From Cornus controversa (Eukaryota > Streptophyta > Magnoliopsida > Cornales > Cornaceae), in assembly GCA_026545225.1 (NCBI GenBank), contig CM048845.1:82859033-82923032 (forward strand): a stretch of 64,000 nucleotides of DNA. The letters are read 5' to 3'. Made by a program: the position numbers and the translations under genes. The notes under the pieces are model-generated. The model searched no databases, was not told the origin of the DNA, and was given only the letters and a program-made list of their open reading frames with translations. Below are positions 23,518 to 34,611 of this stretch, in pieces (positions within the stretch are counted from its first letter, which is position 1; each line of letters starts with the position of its first letter).

Positions 23518-23599
23518 GGAATCCCACCACTAGTAAAACTCCATGTTTTATGATTTCCTATAATAATGAAAAATTATGTTTTATGAGTGGTGGGATTCC
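23518..23599. repeat. Inverted repeat, 14-bp arms
   Basis: GGAATCCCACCACT (23518-23531) and AGTGGTGGGATTCC (23586-23599) form a hairpin with a loop containing the near-repeats ATGTTTTATGA. It lies just outside the MULE and may be a small MITE; outer borders are not clear. Confidence 0.6.
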
Positions 23600-23654
23600 T
23601 ACATTTAAGGAATTCCTGGGATATTGTAGAATTACTCCCCCCTAATTTTTTTTT

Positions 23655-23870
23655 AAAATCTCTCTCTCTCTCTATCCCTCTCTCTCTATTTCTCTAATTT
23701 TTTAATCTTTCTCTCTCTTTGTCCAATCTCTCTCTATCCCTCTCTCTTTCTCTCTAAGTCTTAAATATTTCTTTCTTGCTCTATTTTTCCCTCTTTGTCC
23801 CCTCTCTCATTCTCTCTCTCTTCCTCTCTCTCTCTCTATATATATATATACTCTATCTCTCTATATCTAT
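23655..23870 (+). repeat. CT-rich microsatellite
   Basis: Long imperfect (CT)n with CCCTCTCT and TATATA stretches. The duplicated counterpart is at about 32430-32720. Confidence 0.85.
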
Positions 23871-26159
23871 AAAAATAAATTTAAAATAATAAATTCATTT
23901 ATTTTTTTAATAAATAAATTAAAAATAATAAAGTAAAAGTTTTTTTCAAAAATTCTTAATAAATAAAGTAAATGTTATCAATGAACAATGATAAATTTAC
24001 TCAATAGAATTATTAGAATAGTTTGAAATTTTATTTTATTTTGTTAAAGGTCGCCCCCCTCACAAATTCCTGGTCAGTCACTGAACACGGGTTTGATTTT
24101 GATACTTGCAACACCCATAGTTGTTGTGATGGTAGTTTCCTTGTTTGTGATTTTTTTTTTTATCTGGCACATAAGCTCCAAAATACTCCAATTCATTACT
24201 TTTAACAGCATAATTCAAAAGAAATGGATAGTTTTTATTGAATTCTTAATACCATTTAACATAAGTAGTAACATATTTATGAATTTTAAGTCATATATTG
24301 TCGTTATTAAAAAGGTCTAATAATGATACATTTTATTATATTAATAAATAATAATCTATTTAAACATAATATATGTTCAATAGTTTCTAAATATTTTATA
24401 ATTTAAATTTTATTTTATTTTGTATTTTGTATTTTGAACATTCTTCCACACTCATATCATGTATCCAATATTTTGAGACATTTTGGGCACATATTTATGA
24501 AGTTTTGAATATTAAAATATAACATTTTCAAATATTATATTATGTTGTTATGAAACATTTAGATTTTTTTATTAAAAAGTATTGAGATATACTGAGAATA
24601 TATAATGACAAATATACTTCATATTTATACAATATAATTCTCAACTTTGAAGTTGTTTGTCTTGATTTGTTTTTTAAAATAAGAAAGTAACAATATATAA
24701 CATGGATAAAACCATTATTTATTTAATTTATATAGAGATACACATATAAATCTCATTAGCGGTGTATTTAAGCTTTTTTTTTAAAGAAAAGCTCTGGAGA
24801 GATTTTCAGTTTTTTTTTAAAGAAAAGACGTAAATTCAGAAGAATTATTCTTCTGCAGAAATTAAGTATTTTTATGAAGATGTAGAGTTCTCAAAGAATA
24901 AATACAACATTAATATATGTGTATATAAATTTGAATTTTTTGTAAATAAAATGGTATAAAAATGTATATAAAAATAAAAATAGCTTACACTTTTAATGGT
25001 AGTATAAATATAAATAAAGATAATACATATCTATTTTTTGGTCATATATGAAAAAAAAGGTTAACTCAGTTCATACGAGAACTTTTTATTCGTATGAGTT
25101 CCAATTATAGATTTGGAAAACAATTTAAGAAAATTCCAGTGTCATTTTCATAATTTACTAATTAGTTTAATATATTTAAAAGAAAATTATAAAACATTTT
25201 GTAGGAAATCAAATGGTCAAAAAAAAAATTTAGAAAATGTTTTAGGTCATAACCTCACATAACGAGGAAAAGTCTTGAATTAAAATTGCAACCATTTAAG
25301 AAATTGTAAATTACTTGAAATATATATATATATCAAGTCACAACTTCATCCATTGAATTGAAGCCTACACTTGTGAAAAGTGTAATGACTTCAAGATCAA
25401 ATGCACGATTCATGCTCCATGTTAAAGCCAAGCACTTGAAAGGGTCTTTAGCTTGAGAAGAAAATCATGATAAAAGAATGACGTCAGGTTGATTGGGAGC
25501 CAAGACATGGTGAGATATCATTATTCATAGTTTCATGCCAGAGGCTTCTGATATCATGGTAAGAAAACAAAGGTTTAGATATGAATCAATCATGCTTCTT
25601 GTTCGCTTCTCCACCGTATCATGATGTAACTGTATCACAGCAAAATAAATCCCACACCGCCTTAATAAGACCTAATTCGAATTCGAATTCGAATTTTATA
25701 CATCTACTACTCAACAAAAGCCCAGTATTAAGTATACTACAACATCTTGAAGGCTTAAGTTGAGAAATTTACTTCCTCAAAACCCATTTTCTAGCAAATA
25801 GAAAGCTAGCTTAATCACTATAAATTAATCATCAGCCCAAAATCAAAATCATTAATGTTTCTATGTTGTCTTAGCAGTTCACCTGTAACTCAAAGAAGGT
25901 TGAACAAATACAATAGTTGTTCCTTATATACAACTGATAATGCATGTATAAAATTTTAAAATATCATTTCTCTACATATATCATAACTTGCTTACAGAAG
26001 ACCTGCACGAATGTATTTCTTGAATTTGCACCATTCAAAAAGATAATCGCACACCGAATGAATGGCACGTATAATCACATACATTCAATGATTTTAAAAA
26101 TTTCTGCCTATGAATTCTGTTTAAGAATTCTGCCTGAGTAACATTATCCGATAAGGATA

Positions 26160-26460
26160 ATTTGCACCGATCTTCGTAGAATCAACTGTCTAGAAAGACA
26201 TTTAAAAGATAACTGCGCATTAAACGAATGACGCATATACGACTATTTACACTGATCTTCGTTGAATCAGCTGTCTGGAGAGGTATTCAAAAGATAAGCC
26301 CCCATAACGACAATTTACACTGACCTTTATTAAATCAACTGTTTGGAGAGGCAAAAGATAAACGTGAATTGAATGAATGAGACACATATACGACAATTCT
26401 CTTTCATCTTCATCGAATTAGTTGTTTATAGAGGCGGTCAAAAAGTCACTGATCAAAACG
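26160..26460 (+). repeat. Degenerate tandem repeat, unit about 68-85 bp
   Basis: Four units carry GATCTTCGTTGAATCAGCTG-like cores at about 26169, 26254, 26322 and 26405, each followed by GGAGAGGCATTCAAAAGATAA and CATATACGACAATT-like sequence. The family also occurs at 38960-39290 and, more diverged, in the 3' flanks of the ERF genes (29600-29820, 49480-49640, 53800-54060). Confidence 0.7.
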
Positions 26461-27062
26461 TCCCTCCAATAAATTGAATGAGCGGTAGAGATGCTCAAAG
26501 ACAAACCACAAATTCTAATATATAGCGTAATAATTATAAATTAGCCATAACCTCTATCTCTTAAAAAAGTAAAAACAAAAACAAAAAATATGTTTATTAA
26601 AATATTTTTGTTCTCTGTAATGAAAAATGTTTTTCATTTTTGTGAAACAATGAAAAAATAAAAAAAAGTTTTATTTTTGTGAAAGAATGAGAAAATAAAA
26701 AAAAGATATTTTTTTATTTTTTCACTGTAGCAGAGAAATATTCTCTCCACTGTAGCGGAACTCGCTTAATTAAATAATATATAATATTAAACATAACTTT
26801 CACTATGTATGATTTTTTGCAGAATTATTTTCTTATTTCCATATTATAATATATTTCTTGTCTACTTAGCTAAATAATATATAATAAATTAATATAATAA
26901 TATATAATGTGCATAAATTATCTATATTAAAATAAAAAAACACTTTGAAAATGCTCTTAATTTCATCTTCTTTTAAAAAAAAAATCACTTATACATAGTA
27001 ACTCTTTATGATATACATGTTAGGTATGTTATTATCATTTAACTTGTATCATTTTTTTAATT

Positions 27063-27165
27063 TAATTTTTACATATATATAATATCAATTTTAATTTAAT
27101 TTAATTTTTACATATATATGATATCAATTTTAATTTAATTTAATTTTCATATATATATGATATCA
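27063..27165 (+). repeat. Tandem repeat, unit about 40 bp, AT-only
   Basis: Three copies of TAATTTTTACATATATATRA followed by TATCAATTTTAATTTAATT. Confidence 0.75.
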
Positions 27166-27784
27166 TACTTATGAAAGACTAGTTCTGCTGAAAAGTTTTT
27201 GTATTTTCTAATAATTAAAAGTTTAAATATGAAAAAAAGAAAAAAATGTGTAACAAATATTTTACTAAACACTGTTTTTTATTTTTTATTCTAAAAAATA
27301 TAAAACAACAAATTTAATAAAACGTTATTTCTATTTTTTATTTCCACTCATAAAAGACAAGAATATATTTTTATTTATTTATTTTTTGACTAAAAAAACA
27401 AAAAAAAAAAACTTTCTCATCAGTGAAGGCAACCTTACTTCCTCAGAGTCCATTTTCTAACATATTAACTTAATAACTGTAAAATAACCATAAACCCAAA
27501 ATGTCATCACCAACTAATTCAAACATGAACTCTCTCTCTTAAAAGTAACCAAGGTTGTTTAGAAGCTCCAAAGGTTGCCGCTTGTCTGATGCATATAAAA
27601 TCTACGTACTCGGTCAAAATTTGTGTAAACGTAGTAAGAGTCTGAACTGAGAATAGAATAGTAAAACCTAAAGGAGTTTGGTATATATCCTAGTAATAAT
27701 ATTGAAGATTATTCAGACAGGTTGTGACAGATCAGAAGAGACTCTGTCAATGGTGGCTATACGAGTTTGAATTCCCAATCTGCT

Positions 27785-27792
27785 TATATAAA
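27785..27792 (+). promoter_or_regulatory. TATA box of ERF copy 1
   Basis: TATATAAA in GCTTATATAAACGCTG, about 200 bp before the start codon and conserved in copy 2 at 47665-47672. An upstream open frame of eight codons (ATGAGTCAG...TAG, from about 27930) precedes the main start. It arises from an 11-bp insertion relative to copy 3. Confidence 0.6.
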
Positions 27793-27987
27793 CGCTGTTC
27801 GACCATAACCTCAAAAGGGTAACGATAATTCACCGGAAAACCATCTGGGTTGGTCTACGTTTGTCATATTTCCGACGACGTTGAGTTGGGTACACGTGCT
27901 TGTTAAAGGTTCCCAGCCAGAGGCACCACCGATGAGTCAGACCAAATTCAGTCTCTAGAACAGGCGGAGGAGTTGTTATCCTCGGTG

Positions 27988-29223
27988 ATGGCGCCGCCAC
28001 CGATGTTTTCGGGGTACACTCGGTCAGGGGAGATGTCAGCCGTTGTGACGAATGTGGTCTCCGGTCAGACGTCCGGCAACTGGGCTAAGAGGACTGACTT
28101 GAGCAGTGCTGCTACGTCGTCGTTTAGGGGAGGTTCGGGGATTTATTCATCCAATTTATCTTCTTTATCAGGCTACTCTTATTTAAGCTCTGGTTCCTTG
28201 GCTGGACAAAAGAGAGGGCGTGAAGAAGAGAGTGTAACTCAAGTTGGTGAGCAGAATCCAATGGTTCATAGAGCTTCACATTCAGAGTCTTCTTCTGTTA
28301 CAATTGGTTAGTTTTCATCTTCATCCAATTATCCTTCATATATATATATATTCAAATCTCAATCTAGGTTTTCTAAAATAAATTTGTTTTAAAATATTTG
28401 AATTTCATATTTAATTTGATCAATTTCAATATTTTTGGAAGAATTTTAAGTTCAACTTGATCCAATTGATAGTTTAGGATAATAGTTGATCTTTAGTTTA
28501 TTATTTTTAGGACATACAGTGGTAAAATTTTTATATTTTTAAGCTTATCGGCATCAATTAACGGCACCACTACAATGAAAATTTTAGTGTTGCTTGTATT
28601 ATCTATGAAAAGTATGTAATATTGCATGTATGAATAGTTTTTTTTTCCATTGTATAATTTATTTGTTTACAGTACCAGAGGAAGCTACAAATATTGGAAC
28701 ACCAAGCACTATTACCACCACCCAGCCACAAACTCCATCAACTGAGACTGTTTCATATGAAGAAACAAGAGAGACGAGAAGAAAATACAGAGGAGTGAGA
28801 CAGAGGCCATGGGGGAAATGGGCAGCAGAGATAAGGAACCCACACAAGGCTGCAAGGGTTTGGTTAGGTACGTTTGAGACAGCAGAGGAAGCAGCCATAG
28901 CCTATGATCAAGCTGCCCTGAGCTTCAGAGGCAACAAAGCAAAACTCAACTTCCCTGAGAATGTCAGATTGTTGCAACCTATCCAAGTTTCTCCCACGAC
29001 CCAGTTGCCTATTTATTGTGCTCCGGCGACCCAGTTTAGAGTCACGACACGACCGCCGGCAATCCTCCAAAGGCAGCCATTGCAGGGCTCCGACTATGCT
29101 GGGAACTACTGGACATACGCACAGCTGCCTCAGAACTCTGGTGATTCCTCATCTGGTGGTGGGTCAGATTGTCTGGCACCGCCATGGATCGGCTCCAGTC
29201 ACTACCCTCCCTCTTCTAGCTAG
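27988..29223 (+). CDS. AP2/ERF transcription factor, subgroup X (ABR1/ERF110-like), copy 1
   Basis: Two exons, 27988-28306 and 28673-29223, join in phase 1 with a GT..AG intron and give 289 residues. The AP2 domain spans about residues 144-202 ([20 protein letters not shown], then [20 protein letters not shown]), so it should bind GCC-box type DNA in the nucleus. Before it are MSAVV..VVSGQ, recalling the subgroup-X motif, and a basic GQKRGREE stretch that could be a nuclear signal. Ala at domain position 14 fits an ERF, but position 19, normally Asp, is Asn162. The start is ATG 27988 in a strong context (GTGATGGCG); compared with copy 3 the first 43 or so codons are lost because an 11-bp insertion shifts the frame upstream. 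It is the only copy with both exons open to the normal stop. Stress or wound regulation is typical of the family but not shown here. Confidence 0.9.
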
Positions 29224-30304
29224 TTGATTTGTTTTTTTATGTATACTTCATGTAGGTTTTGGCTCTTTTTTGTTATAGTTATCATTATAGTAAAAGAACT
29301 CAACACATATTACTAAAGTTCAAGCAGAAACAAGGAAGGCAATTCATTTTGGTGTTGATCTTAGTTCGGTAAGAATTTTAGGTTGGCGGAAATGGTCATA
29401 GAACAAAGGCTAAGAAAATAGTCCATGGTATTGTTACTATTGTATAACCATTTTGGATTCATATCGTTAAACAGAAGTTTTATACTCATTTAAGTAATTG
29501 GTGGAAACATGTGAGAATAAGCAACAACACTTCAGTATGATTTTTATAGATTTAGAAAAAGCTATAATAGGATTTCAAGAGACAAGTATAACTTGAAATA
29601 TCATTCCAGATAACCGCGCACTGAATTGATTGCCTGAACCTACACCATCCAAAAGATAAACGAGTACCAAATCGATTGTGCATATTTCACCATTTTCATG
29701 AAATGACGTACAGCTGGAATAATTCAGCTTGAATTATCGATAACTTATAGCTGGAGTAATTTTAACTTTAATCACGCTGAACTTATTGAATCCGCTGTCG
29801 AGATAACCTGTTGAATGAGTTGTCTGCAGGAGGGTGGGTCAAATACAAAGCCCATTTTTTAATACCAGTAGAACTAAGGTTAGTTGCAAATGATGACAAA
29901 TGTTTGTTAACATATTATATATATATATATATATATATGTTCCTTGAACTATTCCTTATGTTTCATTTAAGGGGAGATTGTTGTAACACCTCCTCAGATT
30001 TATCTTTATTGTCTTGTGTCAAAAATGCCTCATATCCATGTCAAAGATAACATAGGTTTGTTTTCAACGGTGCAAGTGTTTTTACTATTATACCCTCATA
30101 TATTTAACCATTTTGTAATAAAATTGCTGACGTCATTGCTTACATATACCACTCCAATTCTAAATGGCCTTATCTCACCGAGTCCCATACAGACACACAC
30201 ACTCTCTCTCTCTCATGAAACGTAACCCCACCAAACTTCACAACCATTGGTCTCTATCACACACACATATATATATATTACAAACAGACACATAGGTATC
30301 ATTC
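29224..30304 (+). promoter_or_regulatory. 3' flank of ERF copy 1 and orphan promoter of a second ERF gene
   Basis: The first half matches the 3' flanks of copies 2 and 3. From about 29990 the sequence matches the promoter of ERF copy 3 (49660-49968), with shared CAAGTGTTTTTACTATTATA, CACCAAACTTCACAACCATTGGTC and a CA/TA microsatellite before the ATG. It includes a perfect TGACGTCA at 30128-30135 that copy 3 lacks (CTACGTCA at 49801). Confidence 0.7.
30128..30135. promoter_or_regulatory. TGACGTCA palindrome (bZIP/TGA-type site) in the orphan ERF promoter
   Basis: A perfect 8-bp palindrome, about 170 bp before the orphan ATG. It is a textbook bZIP core; occupancy is unknown. Confidence 0.4.
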
Positions 30305-30342
30305 ATGGCCGCCCACAAGAAGAGTAAATCATCAATTTCTCA
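30305..30342 (+). pseudogene. ERF gene start, 13 codons only, cut by the tandem-duplication junction
   Basis: ATGGCCGCCCACAAGAAGAG and the following bases encode a start like that of copy 3 ([13 protein letters not shown]). Homology stops at TTTCTCA, and the next bases (ATAAAAACCAAAGAG) match the MULE interior at 22575. TCAA is common to both parents at the join (30340-30343). It keeps a promoter but has no ERF coding capacity; transcription would run into the MULE arm. Confidence 0.85.
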
Positions 30343-30803
30343 ATAAAAACCAAAGAGATTAATGCTGAGTAAGATTATAAATAATAATAACAATAATAAC
30401 AACAATTCAAGAAATTTGTCCAAAAAATTTAAATTAAATAAAATATCAAATACTTTGAAATTTGAGAGAACCAGATTAATTGATAAAGCAAAGGAAAGAT
30501 GAGAGAAATTGATGTTGATGCATATATAGGGAATAGATAATGGAATAGGGTAGCATATGTAAACGTGATTTGAACCCGTGAATGACTACCTGCAAATCCA
30601 ATTCAAAAGTAGGGTTTCATAGACACAGATAAAGGGAAAAGAGAATGGAATAGTGTAGCGCGCACACACACATATATATATAGACACATATCATATAAAC
30701 GTGATTTGCACCAGACCTACAAATCGGATTCAAAAGTAGGGTTTCTGAAGTGATAGATGCAGATAAAGGGAAGAGAGAATGGAATAGGATAGCACACACA
30801 CGC

Positions 30804-30849
<46 letters not shown>

Positions 30850-31187
30850 TCATAGAGGAGGCATACCTGCAAATCAAAAACAGAGTGTTGAACCTTCAAA
30901 CGGTAACAATGGCTATGGCGTGTATACAGAGATACAAGTAACGCGTATACAAAAGGGTTTCGGCCACAAAAATGAGACCACAAAACAACGTTGTTTCGAC
31001 CCTATACCACACTAGAAAAAATGGTAAAACACATGTCCAAACAATTCGAAAGGAGTATTTTAGTCATTTAGCCTCATCAGGAAACGTTGTTACCTCCGTA
31101 ACCCCTTTTCTAATAGTTGGAGGGATTTTTTTTGCAAAAGCAATTCATAAGGGGGTTATTTGCAAACGAACGATAGTTAATGAGGTT
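30343..31187 (+). repeat. Duplicated inner part of the MULE right terminal repeat
   Basis: Matches 22571-23430 in the same orientation, including GTTTCGGCCACAAAAATGAG, TTTTAGTCATTTAGCCTCAT and TAATAGTTGGAGGG. An AT/AC microsatellite replaces the GC-rich Z-prone tract (30806-30848). No transposase accompanies it, so it is a passenger of the tandem duplication and not a new MULE insertion. Confidence 0.85.
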
Positions 31188-31466
31188 TTTATTAGTTAAA
31201 TTAAGCAAACTAATTACATATGTATTGAGAATCATTGTTCGTGTCCAAAATGTCCTCTAAACTCTTATTTCAAAATACCAAATTATCCTTCTTGAATAAA
31301 ATAATTTCAAGAGCCTTTGAGTCATCTTCTCACAAACCTTCAGTCATACATATTGTTGTTTTTTCTTCCCACGATAAGAAATCAAACCTATTGCAACAAG
31401 CACCATGACATAAACTAACGTCTAGGGTCTCCAGCAAAATCAAATTTATTTTCCATAGTATACTCT

Positions 31467-31511
<45 letters not shown>

Positions 31512-32418
31512 GTTTGCATGTTTATACATATAGTATTGGCTTTTCCTTTATTTTTGAAATTTCATGTTTTGAAGCGAGAAGCTTTGTTTATAAAGATGAC
31601 GAATCAAAATGTATATATTGTGTGTTTATTTGAAAAACTTGTAAAATATTTATTGATCGATGCAAATGAACTGTTCAATTAAATGCCCAATTGAAGCCTA
31701 ATTGTGGACATTTCTAAGTTGTTGTGTGCTACTTCCATTTCTACTGACTCATTATACTCTGTTCGTTTGTTCATTTTCAAACTCACCGACCAAAACCTAT
31801 ATATATTGCTACCGACAAACGACATATATATGACTCTTTTTTCTGTCTAAAGCTTACAACTCACTCTTTGGAGGTTTTTTTTTAAAAGCATTTTTGAGAA
31901 TTAAACCAAACACGTCTTATGTACATTATAAATTGTTATTTTTAAAAGTTTTAGCCTATATATATAATGTAAGTTGAGCTCAACTCTCATTATTTCAATA
32001 ACAAGGCTAAAGAGATTTTAACTCTATCTAAAAACATTCATCTTAACGTTACTAATCATATAATGCATTAGTGAACTATTATTTTTTTTAACTGTATGAC
32101 AAATTCATGTGACATTGGATTACTTTTTGAGGTGTTTAAATTATAATCAACGGTTGCACTAGACATTGTTTTTAAGTTGCTGAATGTCATTTATTTAATT
32201 TATAGTTGCGTATTCTAAATGGATTCTTGAATGATTTGATTTAAGAAGAATAATTTGATATTTAGAAATAAAAGCGTGGAGGGTATTTTGGACATGAACC
32301 ATGATTATCAATGCATATGCAATTAGTTTGCATAATTCAACCAAAGTGAAAAATAAACTTTTGAAATAGATCATTTTGTTATTTAGGACTCCTAACTTAA
32401 TGTAAGTGTAGTTTTCCC
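31188..32418. mobile_element. TIR element, left end truncated (MULE-like)
   Basis: The left part (GCAAACTAATTACATATGTA, then GTGTCCAAAATGTCCTC) pairs with the inverted right part (about 32270-32345: GAGGGTATTTTGGACATG, then GCATATGCAATTAGTTTGC) over about 100 bp. The right end continues another 75 bp to a CCC terminus (GTAGTTTTCCC at 32408-32418; inverted GGGAAAACTAC), whereas the left lacks this outer part. No coding sequence was recognised inside. Confidence 0.6.
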
Positions 32419-32429
32419 TTTTTTAAAAA

Positions 32430-32659
32430 TCTCTCTCTCTCTTTCCCCCTCTCTTTCTCTTTCTCTCTCTCTTTCTCTCTCTATCCCCCCCTCTCTCTCT
32501 CTTTCTCTAATTTTTTTAATCTTTCTCTCTCTTTTCCCCTTTCTTTCTCTCTCTTCGTCCCCTCTTTGGCTCTCTCTATGTCTGATCTCTCTTTATCCCT
32601 CTCTTTTTCTCTCTAAGTTTTAAATATTTCTTTCTTGCTCTATTTTTCCCTCTTTGTCT

Positions 32660-32697
<38 letters not shown>

Positions 32698-32720
32698 CAC
32701 TCTATCTCTCTATATCTATA
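32430..32720 (+). repeat. CT-rich microsatellite (unit B copy)
   Basis: Counterpart of 23655-23870, with additional internal (CT)n blocks. Confidence 0.85.
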
Positions 32721-32729
32721 AAAATAATT

Positions 32730-33941
32730 GGGAAAATATCTTTGACCTCCCCTGAGGTTTATCGAAATTTCACATACTCCCATCTTGTTTGCATAATCCC
32801 ATTTACCTCATCTGTCAATGACAGCCGTTCAAAAAACAAACGGTGGTGAATGATCTTACCGTTATGCCCTTGTATTATATATTATTATATATTAATTTTT
32901 ATTTTATTTTTTCTCCTCCTCTTCCTCCATCCCTCTGTTCTCTCCTCTCTTATACCCGTGTTTGAGCTTATTACAGAGACTTCGTTACTATCACCATCGT
33001 CAAACCCATTGGTAAATTTTTGGAACAAAGAAAGTTACTTTGTGGGTAGTGAGCCTATCTTCTTCCCTGGGCTTCGACAGTGGCGGAGGAGGTAGAGGAA
33101 ATGGTGATGGTGGTGGTTCTATAAACACGGCCGCCGTGGCGGCAATTTTAGGCAACTCATCCCACCGCATGTGCAGCAAGAAACCAGTAATTTGAATATG
33201 GGAGTTGATTCAATTCCACCCACTTTGGAGATTGAGGGCGGTGTCGGGACTACCGAAGCGGAGAAATGTGGACTGAAGATTGAGGATTGGGAGGGGGAGT
33301 TGTCGGAGATAGTGGTGGCATTGCCGAGCCAAGAGCAATCTATACTGAAGTGGATCATGAGAGACATGAAAGACCTATCTGTAGGATTGAACAGGTTGTT
33401 GCATACAAACTGATTACACAAGACTTGGAATTAAATGGAAGGTTTGGGGTTGTAGATCAAGGTTTTGGGTCATCTCACCTCTCTTCGGCAAATTCACTGT
33501 CGTTCATATATTTAATCATTGTTTGACCCTATTCCTCTGTGCATAAGGAGGTCTAGGTCTTGATTGAAAATTAGTTTCTTTTAAAGGTTGGAAGCAACAA
33601 GCTACCTCATAGGCAGCAAAGGAGAAGCCATGGATGAGGTAGAGAGAGAAAGCTCACTTTCTAGAGTGAGAAGAAGATGAAAGGTGACAGTCGTGGACCC
33701 ATGGGAGGGAAGAGAGAGAGAAAAATAAATTAAAAAGTTAATAAGATTAAAAGAGTCATTTTACCTGTTTACTATGACTGACATCATCAGATTTTTTTTT
33801 GTCTCTGTCAGCTGTCGTAACGGGAGGGGGGAATGTGTTATACGAATCAAAATTTCAGGAGAGGTAAGTGGGATTATGCAAACAAGAGGGGAGGTATATG
33901 GAATTTCAATAAACCTCAGGGGAGGTCAAAGATATTATCCC
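32730..33941 (+). mobile_element. Pack-MULE with 9-bp target duplication AAAATAATT
   Basis: Ends GGGAAAATATCTTTGACCTC and, inverted, GGGATAATATCTTTGACCTC, followed on both arms by CCCTGAGGTTTAT.GAAATT and CATAATCCCA. AAAATAATT flanks it perfectly (32721-32729 and 33942-33950), and the undisturbed sequence in unit A (about 23870) lacks the insert. The interior carries a host-gene fragment (32980-33413) and no transposase, which is the definition of a Pack-MULE. Confidence 0.88.
32980..33413 (+). pseudogene. Captured fragment of a GRAS gene (SCL6/22/27, HAM type), N-terminal half
   Basis: Three consecutive frames give pieces of the N-terminal region of SCL6-type GRAS proteins: VNFWNKESYFVGSEP (about 33010-33055), a Gly-rich stretch with AAVAAILGNSSH (about 33070-33155), then GVDSIPPTLEIEGG and SEIVVALPSQEQSILKWIM (33171-33413, ending GLNRLLHTN). 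These match, from memory, the region before the GRAS domain in that family (targets of miR171). Two frameshifts separate the pieces. The GRAS domain and the miR171 site are absent. It could at most yield antisense or sense RNA similar to the parent gene. Confidence 0.8.
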
Positions 33942-34611
33942 AAAATAATTTTAAAACAATAAATTTATTTAATTTTTTAATAAATAAATTAAAAAATAAT
34001 AAAGTAAAAGTTTTTTTCAAAAATTCTTAATAAATAAAGTAGATGTTATCAATGATAAATTTACTAAATAGAATTATTACGATAGTTTGAAATTTTATTT
34101 TATTTTGTTAAAGGTCACCCCTTTCACAAACTCACTGGACACGGGTTTGAGTTTGATACTTGCAGCACCCATAGTTGTTGTGATCGTAGTTTCCTTGTTT
34201 GTGATTTTTTTTTTATCTGGCACATAAGCTCCAAAATACTCCAATTCATTACTTTTAACAACATAATTCAATAGAAATGGATAGTTTTTATTGAATTCTT
34301 AATACTATTTAACATAAGTAGTGACATATATATTTATGAATTTTAAGTCATATATTATGGTTATTAAAAAGGTCTAATAATGATACATTTTATTATATTA
34401 ATAAATAATAATATATTTAAACATAATATATGTTCAATAGTTTCTAAATATATATTTTATAATTTAAATTTTATTTTATTTTGTATTTTGAACATATAGT
34501 CGGTACTTCTTCCACACTTATGTCATGTATCCAATACTTTTGAGACATTTTGGGCACATATTTAAGAAGTTTTGAATATTTAAATATAACATTTTCAAAT
34601 ATTATATATTG

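Larger units (their letters stand above)
24041..27784. other. AT-rich intergenic DNA between MULE and ERF copy 1
   Basis: No gene is visible. TTAAAGGTCGCCCCCCTC followed by CAGTCACTG (24046-24082) resembles the 3' end of a TTF-type hAT element. The rest is AT-rich, with tandem repeats at 26160-26460 and 27063-27165 and a 4x TTCGAA-like run at 25676-25695. From about 27420 the sequence is 5' flank of the ERF gene and is shared with copy 2. Confidence 0.5.
22571..30342 (+). repeat. Tandem duplication unit A, about 7.8 kb
   Basis: This block recurs in order and orientation from 30343 to about 50007. Matching anchors include ATAAAAACCAAAAAGATTAA (22575; 30345), the CT-rich tract (23655; 32430), TTGTTAAAGGTC.CCCC (24041; 34105), GAAACATTTAGATTTTT (24552; 36889), CAAGCACTTGAAAGGGTC (25430; 37891), CTCTTAAAAGTAACCAAGG (27536; 46141), the ERF gene (27785; 47665) and the second ERF promoter (about 30000; 49690). 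The unit includes the inner part of the MULE right arm, AT-rich spacer, ERF copy 1 and the promoter plus 13 codons of a second ERF gene. Confidence 0.85.
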
